This document shows, piece by piece, positions 29,554 through 38,056 of a stretch of 53,053 nt of DNA. The position numbers and the translations under genes were made by a program. Numbering within the stretch: position 1 is the stretch's first letter; each line of letters opens with the position of its first letter. Origin of the DNA: Bradyrhizobium guangdongense (GTDB taxonomy: Bacteria; Pseudomonadota; Alphaproteobacteria; Rhizobiales; Xanthobacteraceae); the NCBI RefSeq assembly GCF_006483445.1, contig NZ_PPPT01000168.1, forward strand, positions 1-53,053. Reading direction: 5' to 3'. The notes beneath the pieces are model-generated. The model was not told the origin of the DNA and did not search any database. It was given only the letters and a program-made list of their open reading frames with translations.

Positions 29554-30012
29554 ATGCAACGCTTCATCGTCGCGACCGCACGAATTTCCGCATTAGCTGG
29601 CGTTGTCCTCTCGACCCTCGCCGGTGCAGTTTTCGCACCCTTCGGCCCTATGATCGTTTTGGGGGTTATCGGTGCAATGCTTGCCGGCGCGATCGCCGGC
29701 TTTATCTTCAGTTCGCTCTGCGCGGCTATCCTCTTTACTCAAATCGAAATCGCCAACAATACTCGCAGATCTCTACAGCTACTCGAGCAGAGCGCTGGCA
29801 GTGAGGGCCCGCGACAATTCCGCTTCAAAAATGGTGAGGCGCTCTCTGGGGCAGCGAAAGCTGCGCTTCGAGACGCGCGGGGCGCAGGCTACCGCGTCAC
29901 CATGAGTGATGACGGTGAGATTGAGATAACGGGCCGGGACATCGAGCCGTTCGTCTGCGCAAGTAGCAGCGATATTGCTCAATTCTCTGTGTGGCTGAAG
30001 CGAAAGTCGTGA
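29554..30012 (+). CDS. Small membrane protein of unknown function
   Basis: A 152-residue protein from ATG 29554. Two or three membrane helices lie in the first 75 residues (ARISALAGVVLSTLAGAVFA, PMIVLGVIGAMLAGAIAGFI, SSLCAAILF). A cytoplasmic part of about 80 residues follows with helix-strand character (GAAKAALRDARGAGYRVTMS). No family recognised. It is divergent from the C-protein-like regulator and may be under its control. Confidence 0.55.
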   Translation: MQRFIVATARISALAGVVLSTLAGAVFAPFGPMIVLGVIGAMLAGAIAGFIFSSLCAAILFTQIEIANNTRRSLQLLEQSAGSEGPRQFRFKNGEALSGAAKAALRDARGAGYRVTMSDDGEIEITGRDIEPFVCASSSDIAQFSVWLKRKS

Positions 30013-30464
30013 GGCGTAGGTGGGGCGCTCTGTTGCTGCGAACGACACGGTGAAAATGTGGATCATTCGTTGATTGCAGAGCGGCAGGAACGTGCTCAGG
30101 AAGAGGGCTGAGACGGTCTACTTTCTCCGACAATTCACTTGCACTCGGTAGAGACCACGTATCGTAAGCAAGCCGATGACACGGCAGTCGAACCGCTTTG
30201 TGCGATTCTTCCCAGAGCAGCGGCGAGGCACGCTGGTGCGGTGAGGGAGCCGCCTAGCTCAGGTGGCGAAGCCGCATTGAGAGCTGATGACCTGCAAGGT
30301 GCAAGGCGAATTGCCCCACATCGCCAGTCGGTGTGGGGCAATAAACTGTTTCCAGAGATGAACTGGGGGCCGAGATGCCGTCATCGTGACGGTCTCGCTT
30401 TCCACTTGCAAATAGCCGGAGGCAGCTATCGTAGCCGCAATAGGAATGCGGGGCGCGGACAGAT
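30013..30464. other. Intergenic region with a strong hairpin
   Basis: No gene could be supported. A 13-bp stem with one G-T pair (30311-30323 and 30329-30341, loop CCAGT) has TTGCCCCACA and TGTGGGGCAA as its base. It may be a terminator or a structured leader for the gene starting at 30465. Confidence 0.45.
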
Positions 30465-31538
30465 ATGACGATAGAACATGAAGACTTAGGGAAACTCTCG
30501 AGCGAGGTGATGTCTTTCGAGATAGACGCCTGGATTGCAAACAGCCTGCTACAAAAATCCATTCGGCGCGGAGAAGTCGAGACCGCTCAAAGAGCCGCGA
30601 TGACGTTTCTACGAAGCCGTGGGCCAGCGATCTGGCGGAGATTTGTGCTCATCGCGTTCGAAGATGTCGGCATCGGTTCTACGGAGTGCTTAGAGGCAGC
30701 TGTTAGAGCCTTGAACAGCAATTCCGGCGCGGGCGCGAGGGGCAACGAGCTTCTCGTTTCGGATCTGGCGCAGCAGCTCGCGACGGCTCCGAAGAGCCGG
30801 GCGGCTGAGCATCTCATCACGGTAGCCAAGTATCACCACTCGCTAGAATCCGATCGAGTGTCTCCTGAACAAAAATTCGTTGCGGAAGTGTGTTCGTTGG
30901 TCACAAGTGCGGACTGCCAGCCTGAGATGCGAGCGCTAGCGCTGTGGCAAGCTTCGCGGAAGGGCCCCGGCAAGGCGGAGCGGATCACACAACTGCTGGC
31001 TGGCTGTGAAGACGCCGGAGTGCCGAGCGCTCTGATCGAAGCGACACGGACCGCGGTCCGTAAGGTCGATGACCCAATTATACTCATGGTTCCATTGGCC
31101 TGGTTGTTAGCAGTTCGAGGCCGCCAAATCGTGAGTGGCGTCCTTCCTCCTGCGGTGCTCATAGGTGACATCCCCTCATACGCCTTGGACAAGCACACGC
31201 TAGCGGGTCGTCGTGCAATCAGAGAATTAGTTAAGTGCAGCACCGTGCTTCGCGCTTGCCTGACCAAGTATGCTCTGCGGGACTGCTGGAACGAAGCAGC
31301 CTATATGGCCGCCTTCTACACTGATGCAGCGTCCCTAGCCAAAAAGCTGACGTGGAGAGGGGCCGGAGAGCTCGAGTCTCTCGCCATCGAGGCCGATCTG
31401 ATGAGGACTGGGATAAGCCCAGAAGGTGTCCAACCCGTATTGCAAACTCTTCAAAAAACTTTGGATCATTTGGACGAACTGCGCACGGAGGTCTATCTGC
31501 GGCATCGGAAGTTGTCTCTACAAGGGAGGGCCCGATGA
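30465..31538 (+). CDS. RarA/MgsA C-terminal-like protein, partner of the tyrosine recombinase
   Basis: A 357-residue, mostly helical protein. The segment SLLQKSIRRGEVETAQRAAM followed by FLRSRGPAIWRRFVLIAFEDVG resembles the C-terminal tetramerising domain of the recombination factor RarA/MgsA (compare its K-S-R-G-D-A and A-E-D-G pattern). The AAA ATPase half is absent, so it is not RarA itself. Its last codons overlap the recombinase start in ATGA, a sign of coupled translation and joint action. It may be a recombination accessory factor; this is inferred from homology pattern and coupling. Confidence 0.55.
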   Translation: MTIEHEDLGKLSSEVMSFEIDAWIANSLLQKSIRRGEVETAQRAAMTFLRSRGPAIWRRFVLIAFEDVGIGSTECLEAAVRALNSNSGAGARGNELLVSDLAQQLATAPKSRAAEHLITVAKYHHSLESDRVSPEQKFVAEVCSLVTSADCQPEMRALALWQASRKGPGKAERITQLLAGCEDAGVPSALIEATRTAVRKVDDPIILMVPLAWLLAVRGRQIVSGVLPPAVLIGDIPSYALDKHTLAGRRAIRELVKCSTVLRACLTKYALRDCWNEAAYMAAFYTDAASLAKKLTWRGAGELESLAIEADLMRTGISPEGVQPVLQTLQKTLDHLDELRTEVYLRHRKLSLQGRAR

Positions 31539-32473
31539 GCGCCTCTGATAACAATCACTTATCAGAGGCCGTCGGCGAGCTCCTGCCGAGGTTGGGGGCG
31601 TCGTCGGTTGCACATACAGCCACGGATCGCCTTCGGGCCCTTCTCTTGCTTTCACGCGCCAAGAACACAAAAAGGGCCTACCGGTCGGACCTCCTGCAGT
31701 ATCTAGGCTCCGGCTTTGAACTGCCAGCGCGTTCGGAAGATGTCGCGCTTTATGTTGCACAAGAGTCGGAACGCCTCGCTCCCGCGACTCTCGCCAGACG
31801 GTTAGTTGCCATCGGCCAATGGCATCGTGCGCACGACCTGTCAGACCCCTGTAAGGGCGAGCTGGTTCGTCTCGCCATCCGTGGGGTTCGACGACTAACT
31901 GGCGTAAGACAGCGCCAAGCGGCCCCCATTACACCGCTACATCTTGCATCGATCTGTGACCGAACAGGAAGCGCAGCGCGAGAAGTACGTGACCGAGCAA
32001 TTCTTCTAGTCGGCTTTCATGGAGCGTTTCGTCGATCGGAACTGGCCGGGATGCAATGGGAGCACGTTCGACAGATGGAGACGAAATTCAAAGTCGAGCT
32101 CGAGCGGGGTAAGACGGACCAAGAGCGAAGGGGGCGCACCGTCCTGATTGAGAATGCAGCCGTAGCAAGCGCCTTGGTTGCGTGGCGACGGATAGCCAGG
32201 GTTGGTAGCGGTCCGATCTTTACGGCGATAATCGGCAAAGAACGCGTGTCCGAATGGGGGCTTTCGGGAGAGGCGATCAACTTTGTGGTGAAGCGACGTC
32301 TGGCCGAGATCGGCATTTGCCCCGACAGGTACTCGGGGCACAGCCTACGATCAGGGTATGTGACGCAAGCTGTCCACGAAGGCGTGCCTCGCTGGAGAAT
32401 TCGACGGCAAACCGGCCATGCAAGCGATCAAATGTTGGACCGGTACATTCGCTCGATAGATCAGGAAGGATAG
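31535..32473 (+). CDS. Tyrosine site-specific recombinase
   Basis: A 312-residue phage-integrase/Xer-family enzyme. An N-terminal core-binding domain (about 25-120; SRAKNTKRAYRSDLLQYL) precedes the catalytic domain with R166 (FRRSEL), K193, H269 and R272 (SGHSLRSG), H295 (TGHAS) and nucleophile Y304 (LDRYIRS). All residues are intact, so it should be active. GGGAGGG lies 5 bases upstream and ATG overlaps the preceding stop. Codons 3 to 12 lie within a long GATAA dyad that matches the intergenic dyads to the left. Confidence 0.92.
   Translation: MSASDNNHLSEAVGELLPRLGASSVAHTATDRLRALLLLSRAKNTKRAYRSDLLQYLGSGFELPARSEDVALYVAQESERLAPATLARRLVAIGQWHRAHDLSDPCKGELVRLAIRGVRRLTGVRQRQAAPITPLHLASICDRTGSAAREVRDRAILLVGFHGAFRRSELAGMQWEHVRQMETKFKVELERGKTDQERRGRTVLIENAAVASALVAWRRIARVGSGPIFTAIIGKERVSEWGLSGEAINFVVKRRLAEIGICPDRYSGHSLRSGYVTQAVHEGVPRWRIRRQTGHASDQMLDRYIRSIDQEG
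31541..31569. repeat. dif-like dyad site 5, inside the recombinase start
   Basis: Arms GCCTCTGATAA and TTATCAGAGGC (11 bp, perfect) around centre CAATCAC. Compared with site 1 at 19083, the arms differ by one compensating pair (C to T on the left, G to A on the right), so symmetry is kept. Confidence 0.7.
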
Positions 32474-32500
32474 TGCGGGAGTTCAGACGCGCAGCATGGT

Positions 32501-32530
32501 CTGGAGATAACGCATTTTTCTTATCCTCCT
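32501..32530. terminator. Possible terminator after the tyrosine recombinase
   Basis: GGAGATAA and TTATCCTCC pair around a T-rich loop (32511-32520), 30 bases past the recombinase stop. The spacing is 10, not 7, so I do not count it with the dif-like sites. Confidence 0.35.
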
Positions 32531-32587
32531 GAGAACATTCAGAGGGTTCTGCACCTTTCGGGCGCCTCCTACGCAAAGAGGTGACCC

Positions 32588-32950
32588 ATGAATCTTGAAG
32601 CACTTTCCAACGAAGATCTCACTGCGCTCAAGGATAAGGTGATTGCGGCCCTGGCCCAGCACATGACGCGCATCACCGCTCGGAAGCTTCTGAGGCTCTG
32701 GCAAGCGCTTGAGGCGCATGATTGGTTCGTCCTACCCCTGTCGATGGACGTTTATCGGGAGTATCACCGCGGCGCCAAGACCTGGGAGCGGAAGTACGGC
32801 ACTTATGCCGACCCGCTCCTGGCGTTCTTGGCGTCGAAAGGCCTCGAGCCGGGAGAGTTCATGCTTGCGGGGACGGAGTGGTTTCGTCGGGTTCTTGTAA
32901 GGCTTGCAGAACTTCAAGCTCTTGTAGCGATTGGCAGGCCCGCTCGCTGA
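32588..32950 (+). CDS. Hypothetical protein
   Basis: A 120-residue protein with a helical N-terminus (LSNEDLTALKDKVIAALAQH) and a central WFVLPLSMDVYREYHRG segment. ATG 32588 follows AGAGGTGACCC, a fair ribosome-binding site. I do not recognise a family. It lies downstream of the recombinase on the same strand, and its 3' end may overlap a small minus-strand gene. Confidence 0.5.
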   Translation: MNLEALSNEDLTALKDKVIAALAQHMTRITARKLLRLWQALEAHDWFVLPLSMDVYREYHRGAKTWERKYGTYADPLLAFLASKGLEPGEFMLAGTEWFRRVLVRLAELQALVAIGRPAR

Positions 32951-33074
32951 ATTTGTGCGCCAAGATTGGCAGATCGATAGATATAAGCTGGACGTGGGGG
33001 CTTTGCTCCCTAAGAACGTCAGCAAGCTCAACGATTTGCTGCAAGGCCGTCCGAACAATCTCAGTCGGTGTCAT
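32859..33074 (-). CDS. Possible small helical protein
   Basis: A 71-residue open frame starting MTPTEIVRTALQQIVELADV, of plausible amphipathic composition, with GTGGAG about 8 bases upstream of the ATG. It overlaps the end of the 32588 gene on the opposite strand by 92 bases, so only one of the two 3' ends may be correct. No family. Confidence 0.3.
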   Translation of the reverse strand: MTPTEIVRTALQQIVELADVLREQSPHVQLISIDLPILAHKFSERACQSLQELEVLQALQEPDETTPSPQA

Positions 33075-33518
33075 CTATGTCTCCACGAGCTTGCTCGCGG
33101 GACGACCCGGTGTTTTCGGTATTGCTGGCTGGATTCGAGCGCGATTGCACCAAGGCCGCCACGAGGGCTGTTTTTCCCGGGTGCAACGAGCGTGCAGGAG
33201 TGGGGCTCCTACACGCGAGGTCTAATACTTGGTGCTCATAGTTTATAAACTATCCGCGTTCGTTGGAATTGTCAATAATTGCAGAGCGACGTGGGCTGCG
33301 GATACTTGAGTTGCGCAAAGCCGGGAGAGTCGGGCAACTGCACTGACATCGCGTTCACCAAGAAGGCTGAACGGGCCAAGGCCGGTATCCACTCGACCAT
33401 GTTCGCTTGCAACCTGATGAGCGCCGAGGGCAAGGCGTTTTTCTTGCTGGATGATGGACATTTCTCGATACTCGGTTCGACCAGTGGTGAGCTGGGCCGA
33501 GGGTGGTTGCTGAGAGTT
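33075..33518. other. Intergenic region with a 16-bp perfect palindrome
   Basis: No supported gene. At 33238-33253 the palindrome ATAGTTTATAAACTAT occurs, a likely operator or recombination signal. Short open frames on both strands lack family features. Confidence 0.4.
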
Positions 33519-35855
33519 TTAGTCCTCTGAGATGCCCAGAGCCGGGCCGAAGGCCGGGTTGACGACGTAGAATGCATCTCCCTTGGCTCTGGAAGCTCGG
33601 ATTTCGAGCACCTTCAGGTCGTAGTTCACGTCGAAGATGAAGTACTCGTCGTCTTTGATCCTTACACCCAAGACGCCGTAGTAGATAAGAAATTCAAGCA
33701 AGCGCTTGTGCTCTGACTCGTCGACACCTGCTTCTTTGAAGATCACCTCGATCTCAGCCGCCGTCATGGCCTTCTTCGAGTCCATGAAGTGGTAGAGCAA
33801 GTCCTTTGCACTGGGGAAAACCTGTGTCAGTTCTGCATCGAGCTCCTGAAGCAGATCCGATGAGTAGGTCTTGAGGCCCTTTTCGATATCCGTATCGCTG
33901 ATGATATCGCGGTTGAAGTTCGTGGCAAAGCCTCGGCAGTGATTGAAAATCTTGAGCAGATTGCGGGGGCGCATCAACGTGCGCCGGATCAGGTATGAGG
34001 AGGTGTCCTCGCCGCGGTAGTGCGAGATACACAGCTCGTGCCAGATATCGTGAAAACTGGCATCCGAATGATCGGTATGCATGCCCGAGACCAAGCGAAG
34101 GCGCAGCATCTCACGAAGCATGTCTGGATCGTTCCAGTCCAGCGTGGCCCTCATCTCCTTGCCGAAGTCAGGCGTGTTCCTCATCAGATGGTCGTACACG
34201 TCGTTGCGGACGAAGACGATGCAATGGACGACATTGCCTTCCTTCCGCATCTCGCGTTCAACTTTGCGCCCCGCATCGACCAAACAACGAAGAATGGTAG
34301 CGTCAATAACGTCGACACCTTGTGTGCTCCAGCCTTTGTCTAGGTTGTCGAACAGAACCCAGACGGCCTCCTTCTTCCGGAGGTAGTTCGTGATGATCTC
34401 GCGGAGCTGCCGGATGTCGTGCTGATAGACAAGTTCAGTGACTTCGCCGGCATTCAGGCGGCGAGTATCCTGACGCCCATATTTCTCCTGATATCGGGTC
34501 GAGAGCCGCTCCGAAAGAACAGACAGACGCTCTGAGAAGTCACCTTCAGGCGAAAAATTGAGAGCGTTGTAAATCCCGCTCAATTCACGGTATGCATCGT
34601 GAATGTCTGGATTGTATCGATGCGCGCGCTGATCTTTCTCCAGCAGCTTGTAAGCAATCTCCAGATAGATGAGATATTCCCAGAACGCGATAATGAGGTG
34701 CTGCCTGGCGCCTTCGGAAAGATATTCGAGGATATCCTCCTTCATCCGGATGAGCTGATATCCCTCTGGCTTTAGGTCGAGAACGATGTTTCGACGATCG
34801 GCGCGAATCTTGTCGCGCAAGCTGATGAATAGGGCGGTTTTCCCAGATCCTTTGCGACCCACCACAAGGTTGACTTCGCCGTTGATGGCGCGGTCGTACT
34901 GGTCGATCTTCAGATAATACCGATCAAGTGTGTTCATTTCGTTTTCGGCGCGCGGGTCGCCGATGCTCATCGATTGGAGCAGCGATGTCCGGTCGATACC
35001 AGACGGCTCGACCTGCGCGGAGTATTCGACGATGCGAGGGCAGAAATCGGCGACGAAGTCGTGAATGTCGGACAGATGGTGCCAGCGCTTGGCATCATCT
35101 CGGACATCCAACGGGACATCATAAGTTGAGGGTGCAAGCAGAAGCTTCGGCTTGCCCATCCCGTCGCACAATCCGGCAATGAACATGCAGCGGATGTTGT
35201 GGGCTTCGGAGCCGTCCTGAGCGGGATCTTGCATGGGAATGAAGACGCCCGATGATGCCGCGACTTGGCGAATGGCGTCAGTCGCGGACAGCCGGGTATC
35301 CTCGTCCGGGGTGAAGCTGCGATACCGTCCGTACCCAGCCTTCTTGATGCGCGACACCATCACACCGATGTCTTGCCGTCGGTCAGGGGGCTCGATCAGG
35401 TATACGGGAGATTTTCGGTCTAAGGCTTTCGAGAAGCTGAGGGGCGTTGCGTCGATGTGCGCAGCCAACCTGTCTTTCAACTCGTCGAATGTGTCGTATT
35501 CGAAGTAGCCAAGCGTGTCGAAGATGCCGACCGCCTTGGCGATCAGCTTATCGCCTTCGGTTCCCTTATGCCGAATCAGAAAGGCACGTTTATCCATCCC
35601 GACCGCATACCCGATCTCGTAGACCACATTCAGGTTGAGATAGGTGATGTCGGCGACGAGGTAGGGGGACTCGCCGATCTTCTCCAGGATGGGAGAGACA
35701 AGCGGAGTGCCGGGCACGTCATTGAAAGGCCAAGGCTCGTAAATGACCGGCAGCGCCTGAAGCGCGTTGGCCTTGCGCACTGCATCAAGAATTCCTTCCG
35801 CCAAGGGCTTATCCTTGGAGGCATAGGCGACGAACGTCTTCTGGCGAGTAGCCAT
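33519..35855 (-). CDS. Double NDT/TIR-like domain fused to a P-loop ATPase (Sll1717 type)
   Basis: A 778-residue protein. Residues 1-135 form a nucleotide-binding domain of the NDT/TIR-like kind: KTFVAYASKDKPLAEGIL at the start, then VADITYLNLNVVYEIGYAVG with D69 and E80, where NDT enzymes carry their nucleophilic glutamate. Residues about 148-275 look like a second, diverged copy (SPVYLIEPPDRRQDIGVMV to KPKLLLAPSTYDVP). The ATPase follows, with Walker A GRKGSGKT at 333-340 and Walker B VWVLFDNLDKGW at 498-509, of the Sll1717 family. The C-terminus carries a winged-helix-like region (LLEFLIYYGVLGVRIKD). The architecture suggests a sensor ATPase driving a nucleotide-degrading effector, a defence role by inference. 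Confidence 0.75.
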   Translation of the reverse strand: MATRQKTFVAYASKDKPLAEGILDAVRKANALQALPVIYEPWPFNDVPGTPLVSPILEKIGESPYLVADITYLNLNVVYEIGYAVGMDKRAFLIRHKGTEGDKLIAKAVGIFDTLGYFEYDTFDELKDRLAAHIDATPLSFSKALDRKSPVYLIEPPDRRQDIGVMVSRIKKAGYGRYRSFTPDEDTRLSATDAIRQVAASSGVFIPMQDPAQDGSEAHNIRCMFIAGLCDGMGKPKLLLAPSTYDVPLDVRDDAKRWHHLSDIHDFVADFCPRIVEYSAQVEPSGIDRTSLLQSMSIGDPRAENEMNTLDRYYLKIDQYDRAINGEVNLVVGRKGSGKTALFISLRDKIRADRRNIVLDLKPEGYQLIRMKEDILEYLSEGARQHLIIAFWEYLIYLEIAYKLLEKDQRAHRYNPDIHDAYRELSGIYNALNFSPEGDFSERLSVLSERLSTRYQEKYGRQDTRRLNAGEVTELVYQHDIRQLREIITNYLRKKEAVWVLFDNLDKGWSTQGVDVIDATILRCLVDAGRKVEREMRKEGNVVHCIVFVRNDVYDHLMRNTPDFGKEMRATLDWNDPDMLREMLRLRLVSGMHTDHSDASFHDIWHELCISHYRGEDTSSYLIRRTLMRPRNLLKIFNHCRGFATNFNRDIISDTDIEKGLKTYSSDLLQELDAELTQVFPSAKDLLYHFMDSKKAMTAAEIEVIFKEAGVDESEHKRLLEFLIYYGVLGVRIKDDEYFIFDVNYDLKVLEIRASRAKGDAFYVVNPAFGPALGISED

Positions 35856-36232
35856 CTCAGGCCTTCAGGATGCAGCGAATCGCTCTATGTTTGCCAACCC
35901 CTCGGTAGATTGCAACGGAAGTTGTCAACATACGAACGGCTGTGCGCATAATACATGACGGCTAAGAGCGGCATTAGATTAGCGGGCAGAGCTCGGATGG
36001 CCGGCTCATTGGTGCGCCTTTCAAGCCTGGGCGGTCCGGCAATCCTTATCAGACCTCCAAGTGGGAGTTGCCGCAGGTCGTCTGGATCGCCTCGAAAAGA
36101 AGGCTGACCTAACACATCGAGAAGCCTAAGGGCCCGACGATTCCTGACATGACGTTCGAGCTCTGCGGCAGCGTTAGTTCGAGGGTCTTAAGAAAGGTTG
36201 AGTGTGCAAACTGCTCAAAGCGGCAAATAGAG
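35856..36232. other. Intergenic region with a DUF5681-like remnant
   Basis: About 44 plus-strand codons ending at 36110 read LIGAPFKPGRSGNPYQ, resembling the FKPGQSGNP signature of DUF5681 proteins found in prophages. No start codon lies in frame after the preceding TAG at 35975, so this is at most a relic. The rest is featureless. Confidence 0.35.
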
Positions 36233-37168
36233 CTACCGGTTCAACGGATGCTGCGGCGGCAGAAGCCTTAGATGCTGGCCTTCCTGATGCAGATACCACA
36301 CCGCGTCTGATACATTTCCGGGCGTAACCGTCTTAATAGCGATCGGTAGACGATTAACAGATTGAAGCAAGCTGGAAGGAAATCTCAGCAACACCGCAGG
36401 CAGATTTACATCGATCTCTTTAAAGATGGGCAGGTTGGGCGGGGAAATGATGCTATAGGAGAGCGCATGCTTCGGATTTCCATTCTGATGGATAACGCCC
36501 ATTCGGTCGTAGCCGTTGCTTTCTGAGATGGTGATCTCGGTCGAAACGGCGATCTGCACGACGACATGGAAAGCGGGCTGATCTGAATTATTGCCGACGG
36601 CGACCCGAAGGGCCAATGGCTCTGATAGCTCTTGATGTGCGCCAAGCTGGATCGACGCGTTGTCCCCCCGCGGCAACAGTAGTTTCAAGAACAGGTCAGG
36701 CCTAGTTGTTCTCCGCATGATGTCGCGGATCTCGTAGTCTTCCATCGCGCTCGATTGGAAGTTTTGTCGCTTGTAATATTTTTTATCGGGGGCCTGGTGC
36801 GCGCCGCGGCTTGTCGATTGGGGAATGGTGATGACGTAGCTGTAGCCCGTCTCCAATTTGATTGGCGTGATAATGAGGCCCTGGATGCGCGGTTGGACGT
36901 TCGAATCTATGACCTGCTCGATCCATTCCCGGCTGACGACCGAGTTTCCATCGTCGACCCTAACGGGCTTTTGGTTCTTCTCCTCGATGCCGTAGACAAT
37001 CTGCCCTCCGGCCGAATTGGCCATGGCGGACACGTCCTTGCAAAGTTCATCTCGTGCCTTGCTTTCCTTTGAGAGAGCTGGGGAGGCTTTGTAGTCGAGG
37101 ATGAGGCTCTCCTCTAACCCCTCGTCCACCAGACGTTGTAGGTCGGCCTTAGTTTTTAGGTCCAGCAT
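36233..37168 (-). CDS. Schlafen AlbA_2-domain protein
   Basis: A 311-residue protein. Residues about 12-150 match the AlbA_2 domain: LEESLILDYKASPAL, then ELCKDVSAMANSAGGQIVYG and YVITIPQSTSRGAHQAPDKKYYKR. The C-terminal half is beta-rich (SEPLALRVAVGNNSDQPAFH) and unlike known families. AlbA_2 proteins bind nucleic acids or nucleotides, and some act as nucleases in defence or regulation. It stands as a single gene, with its start 150 bases from the 37319 cluster. GTGTGCA repeats near 37225-37240 may be an operator. Confidence 0.8.
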   Translation of the reverse strand: MLDLKTKADLQRLVDEGLEESLILDYKASPALSKESKARDELCKDVSAMANSAGGQIVYGIEEKNQKPVRVDDGNSVVSREWIEQVIDSNVQPRIQGLIITPIKLETGYSYVITIPQSTSRGAHQAPDKKYYKRQNFQSSAMEDYEIRDIMRRTTRPDLFLKLLLPRGDNASIQLGAHQELSEPLALRVAVGNNSDQPAFHVVVQIAVSTEITISESNGYDRMGVIHQNGNPKHALSYSIISPPNLPIFKEIDVNLPAVLLRFPSSLLQSVNRLPIAIKTVTPGNVSDAVWYLHQEGQHLRLLPPQHPLNR

Positions 37169-37318
37169 GTTTGTGGCCGAAATCCCTGATGTTGAGACCG
37201 CATCTCGTAATCATAAATGTGTGCACAGTGTGTGCATAGGGTAGTTCGCTTTGCGGTCTCCCGATTCAAAAGCGGCGATATGTTATTGAATTTGTTGGTG
37301 AGCGCGCTGTTCTCCGCG

Positions 37319-38056
37319 CTATGCACGTAAGCGCTTGACTAGGTGGCGGTTTCTTCGCGCGACAGTTCGGACCACCGGGATAACAGCCGTAACCGCGAAG
37401 CTGCTACCCCCGCCGAGCGCGCACCGCCGGAAGATTGGCGAATTCGTCCCCGGCTGCAATTTTTCGCGGTACCGCGCGAGATATTTTCTAACGTTCTCGC
37501 GGAAACGTGATTGACAGCCACGGCGTTCCGCTGGTCCTACGAGCCCGACAGAGCGCTGTTCGGACAGCTTGCCGCTATTCGACTTGTGGTCGCCGAGCGC
37601 CAACCACTTGCGCCCCTCCGGCGTCGTTAGCGCCTTGGCAATGCCGTCCCGCGACACGGCTTGCCGGAACGCCGCGCCGATCGCCTGAGGGCTTCCGGGC
37701 GCCGGGGTTGGCGTCACGGCGGGGAGGGCGCTGCCTGTCTTGAGTGCGACCGCTCGCGACTCCACAGCGCTCGATGTTCCGCGCGCGGCGAGTAGCGATT
37801 GACCGGCTGCGACCATGCAGCGCTGTGCAGGCGATAGAGCCCACGCTGCCATCTTCGGCGCTGCCACCGCTTCCTCCGCCTGCGCACGGAATGCGGGGTC
37901 GTCGTTCGGAAGCTGCTCGGCCCTCACGCCCGCAATCGCCAACGCGCGGTCAACCGCCACGCCAGCCGCGAGCAGCGCGAGGAGCTTCCACTTCGGCTCC
38001 AGCGCGGCTGCGGTGTCGGCCTTCACCGCGTCCACTGCCATGGTCTCGTGCTGCAT
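37319..38056 (-). CDS. Hypothetical protein with a terminase-small-subunit-like helix pair
   Basis: A 245-residue frame. Residues about 25-60 (KLLALLAAGVAVDRALAIAG, then NDDPAFRAQAEEA) resemble the helix-turn-helix start of phage terminase small subunits. Residues after about 160 look unlike the first part and may be out-of-frame or junk. The start lies right after a TAG in its own frame and overlaps the upstream gene by 107 bases, which is unusual. Probably a phage-derived remnant; low certainty. Confidence 0.4.
   Translation of the reverse strand: MQHETMAVDAVKADTAAALEPKWKLLALLAAGVAVDRALAIAGVRAEQLPNDDPAFRAQAEEAVAAPKMAAWALSPAQRCMVAAGQSLLAARGTSSAVESRAVALKTGSALPAVTPTPAPGSPQAIGAAFRQAVSRDGIAKALTTPEGRKWLALGDHKSNSGKLSEQRSVGLVGPAERRGCQSRFRENVRKYLARYREKLQPGTNSPIFRRCALGGGSSFAVTAVIPVVRTVARRNRHLVKRLRA

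Noticed and set aside
32501..32525. GATAA and TTATC pair after the tyrosine recombinase
   Set aside because: Spacing is 10 instead of 7 bases and the loop is T-rich, so a terminator is more likely than a sixth dif-like site.
33279..33530. 83-codon plus-strand frame near the palindrome
   Set aside because: No ribosome-binding site or known pattern; overlaps the 3' end of the NDT/ATPase gene.
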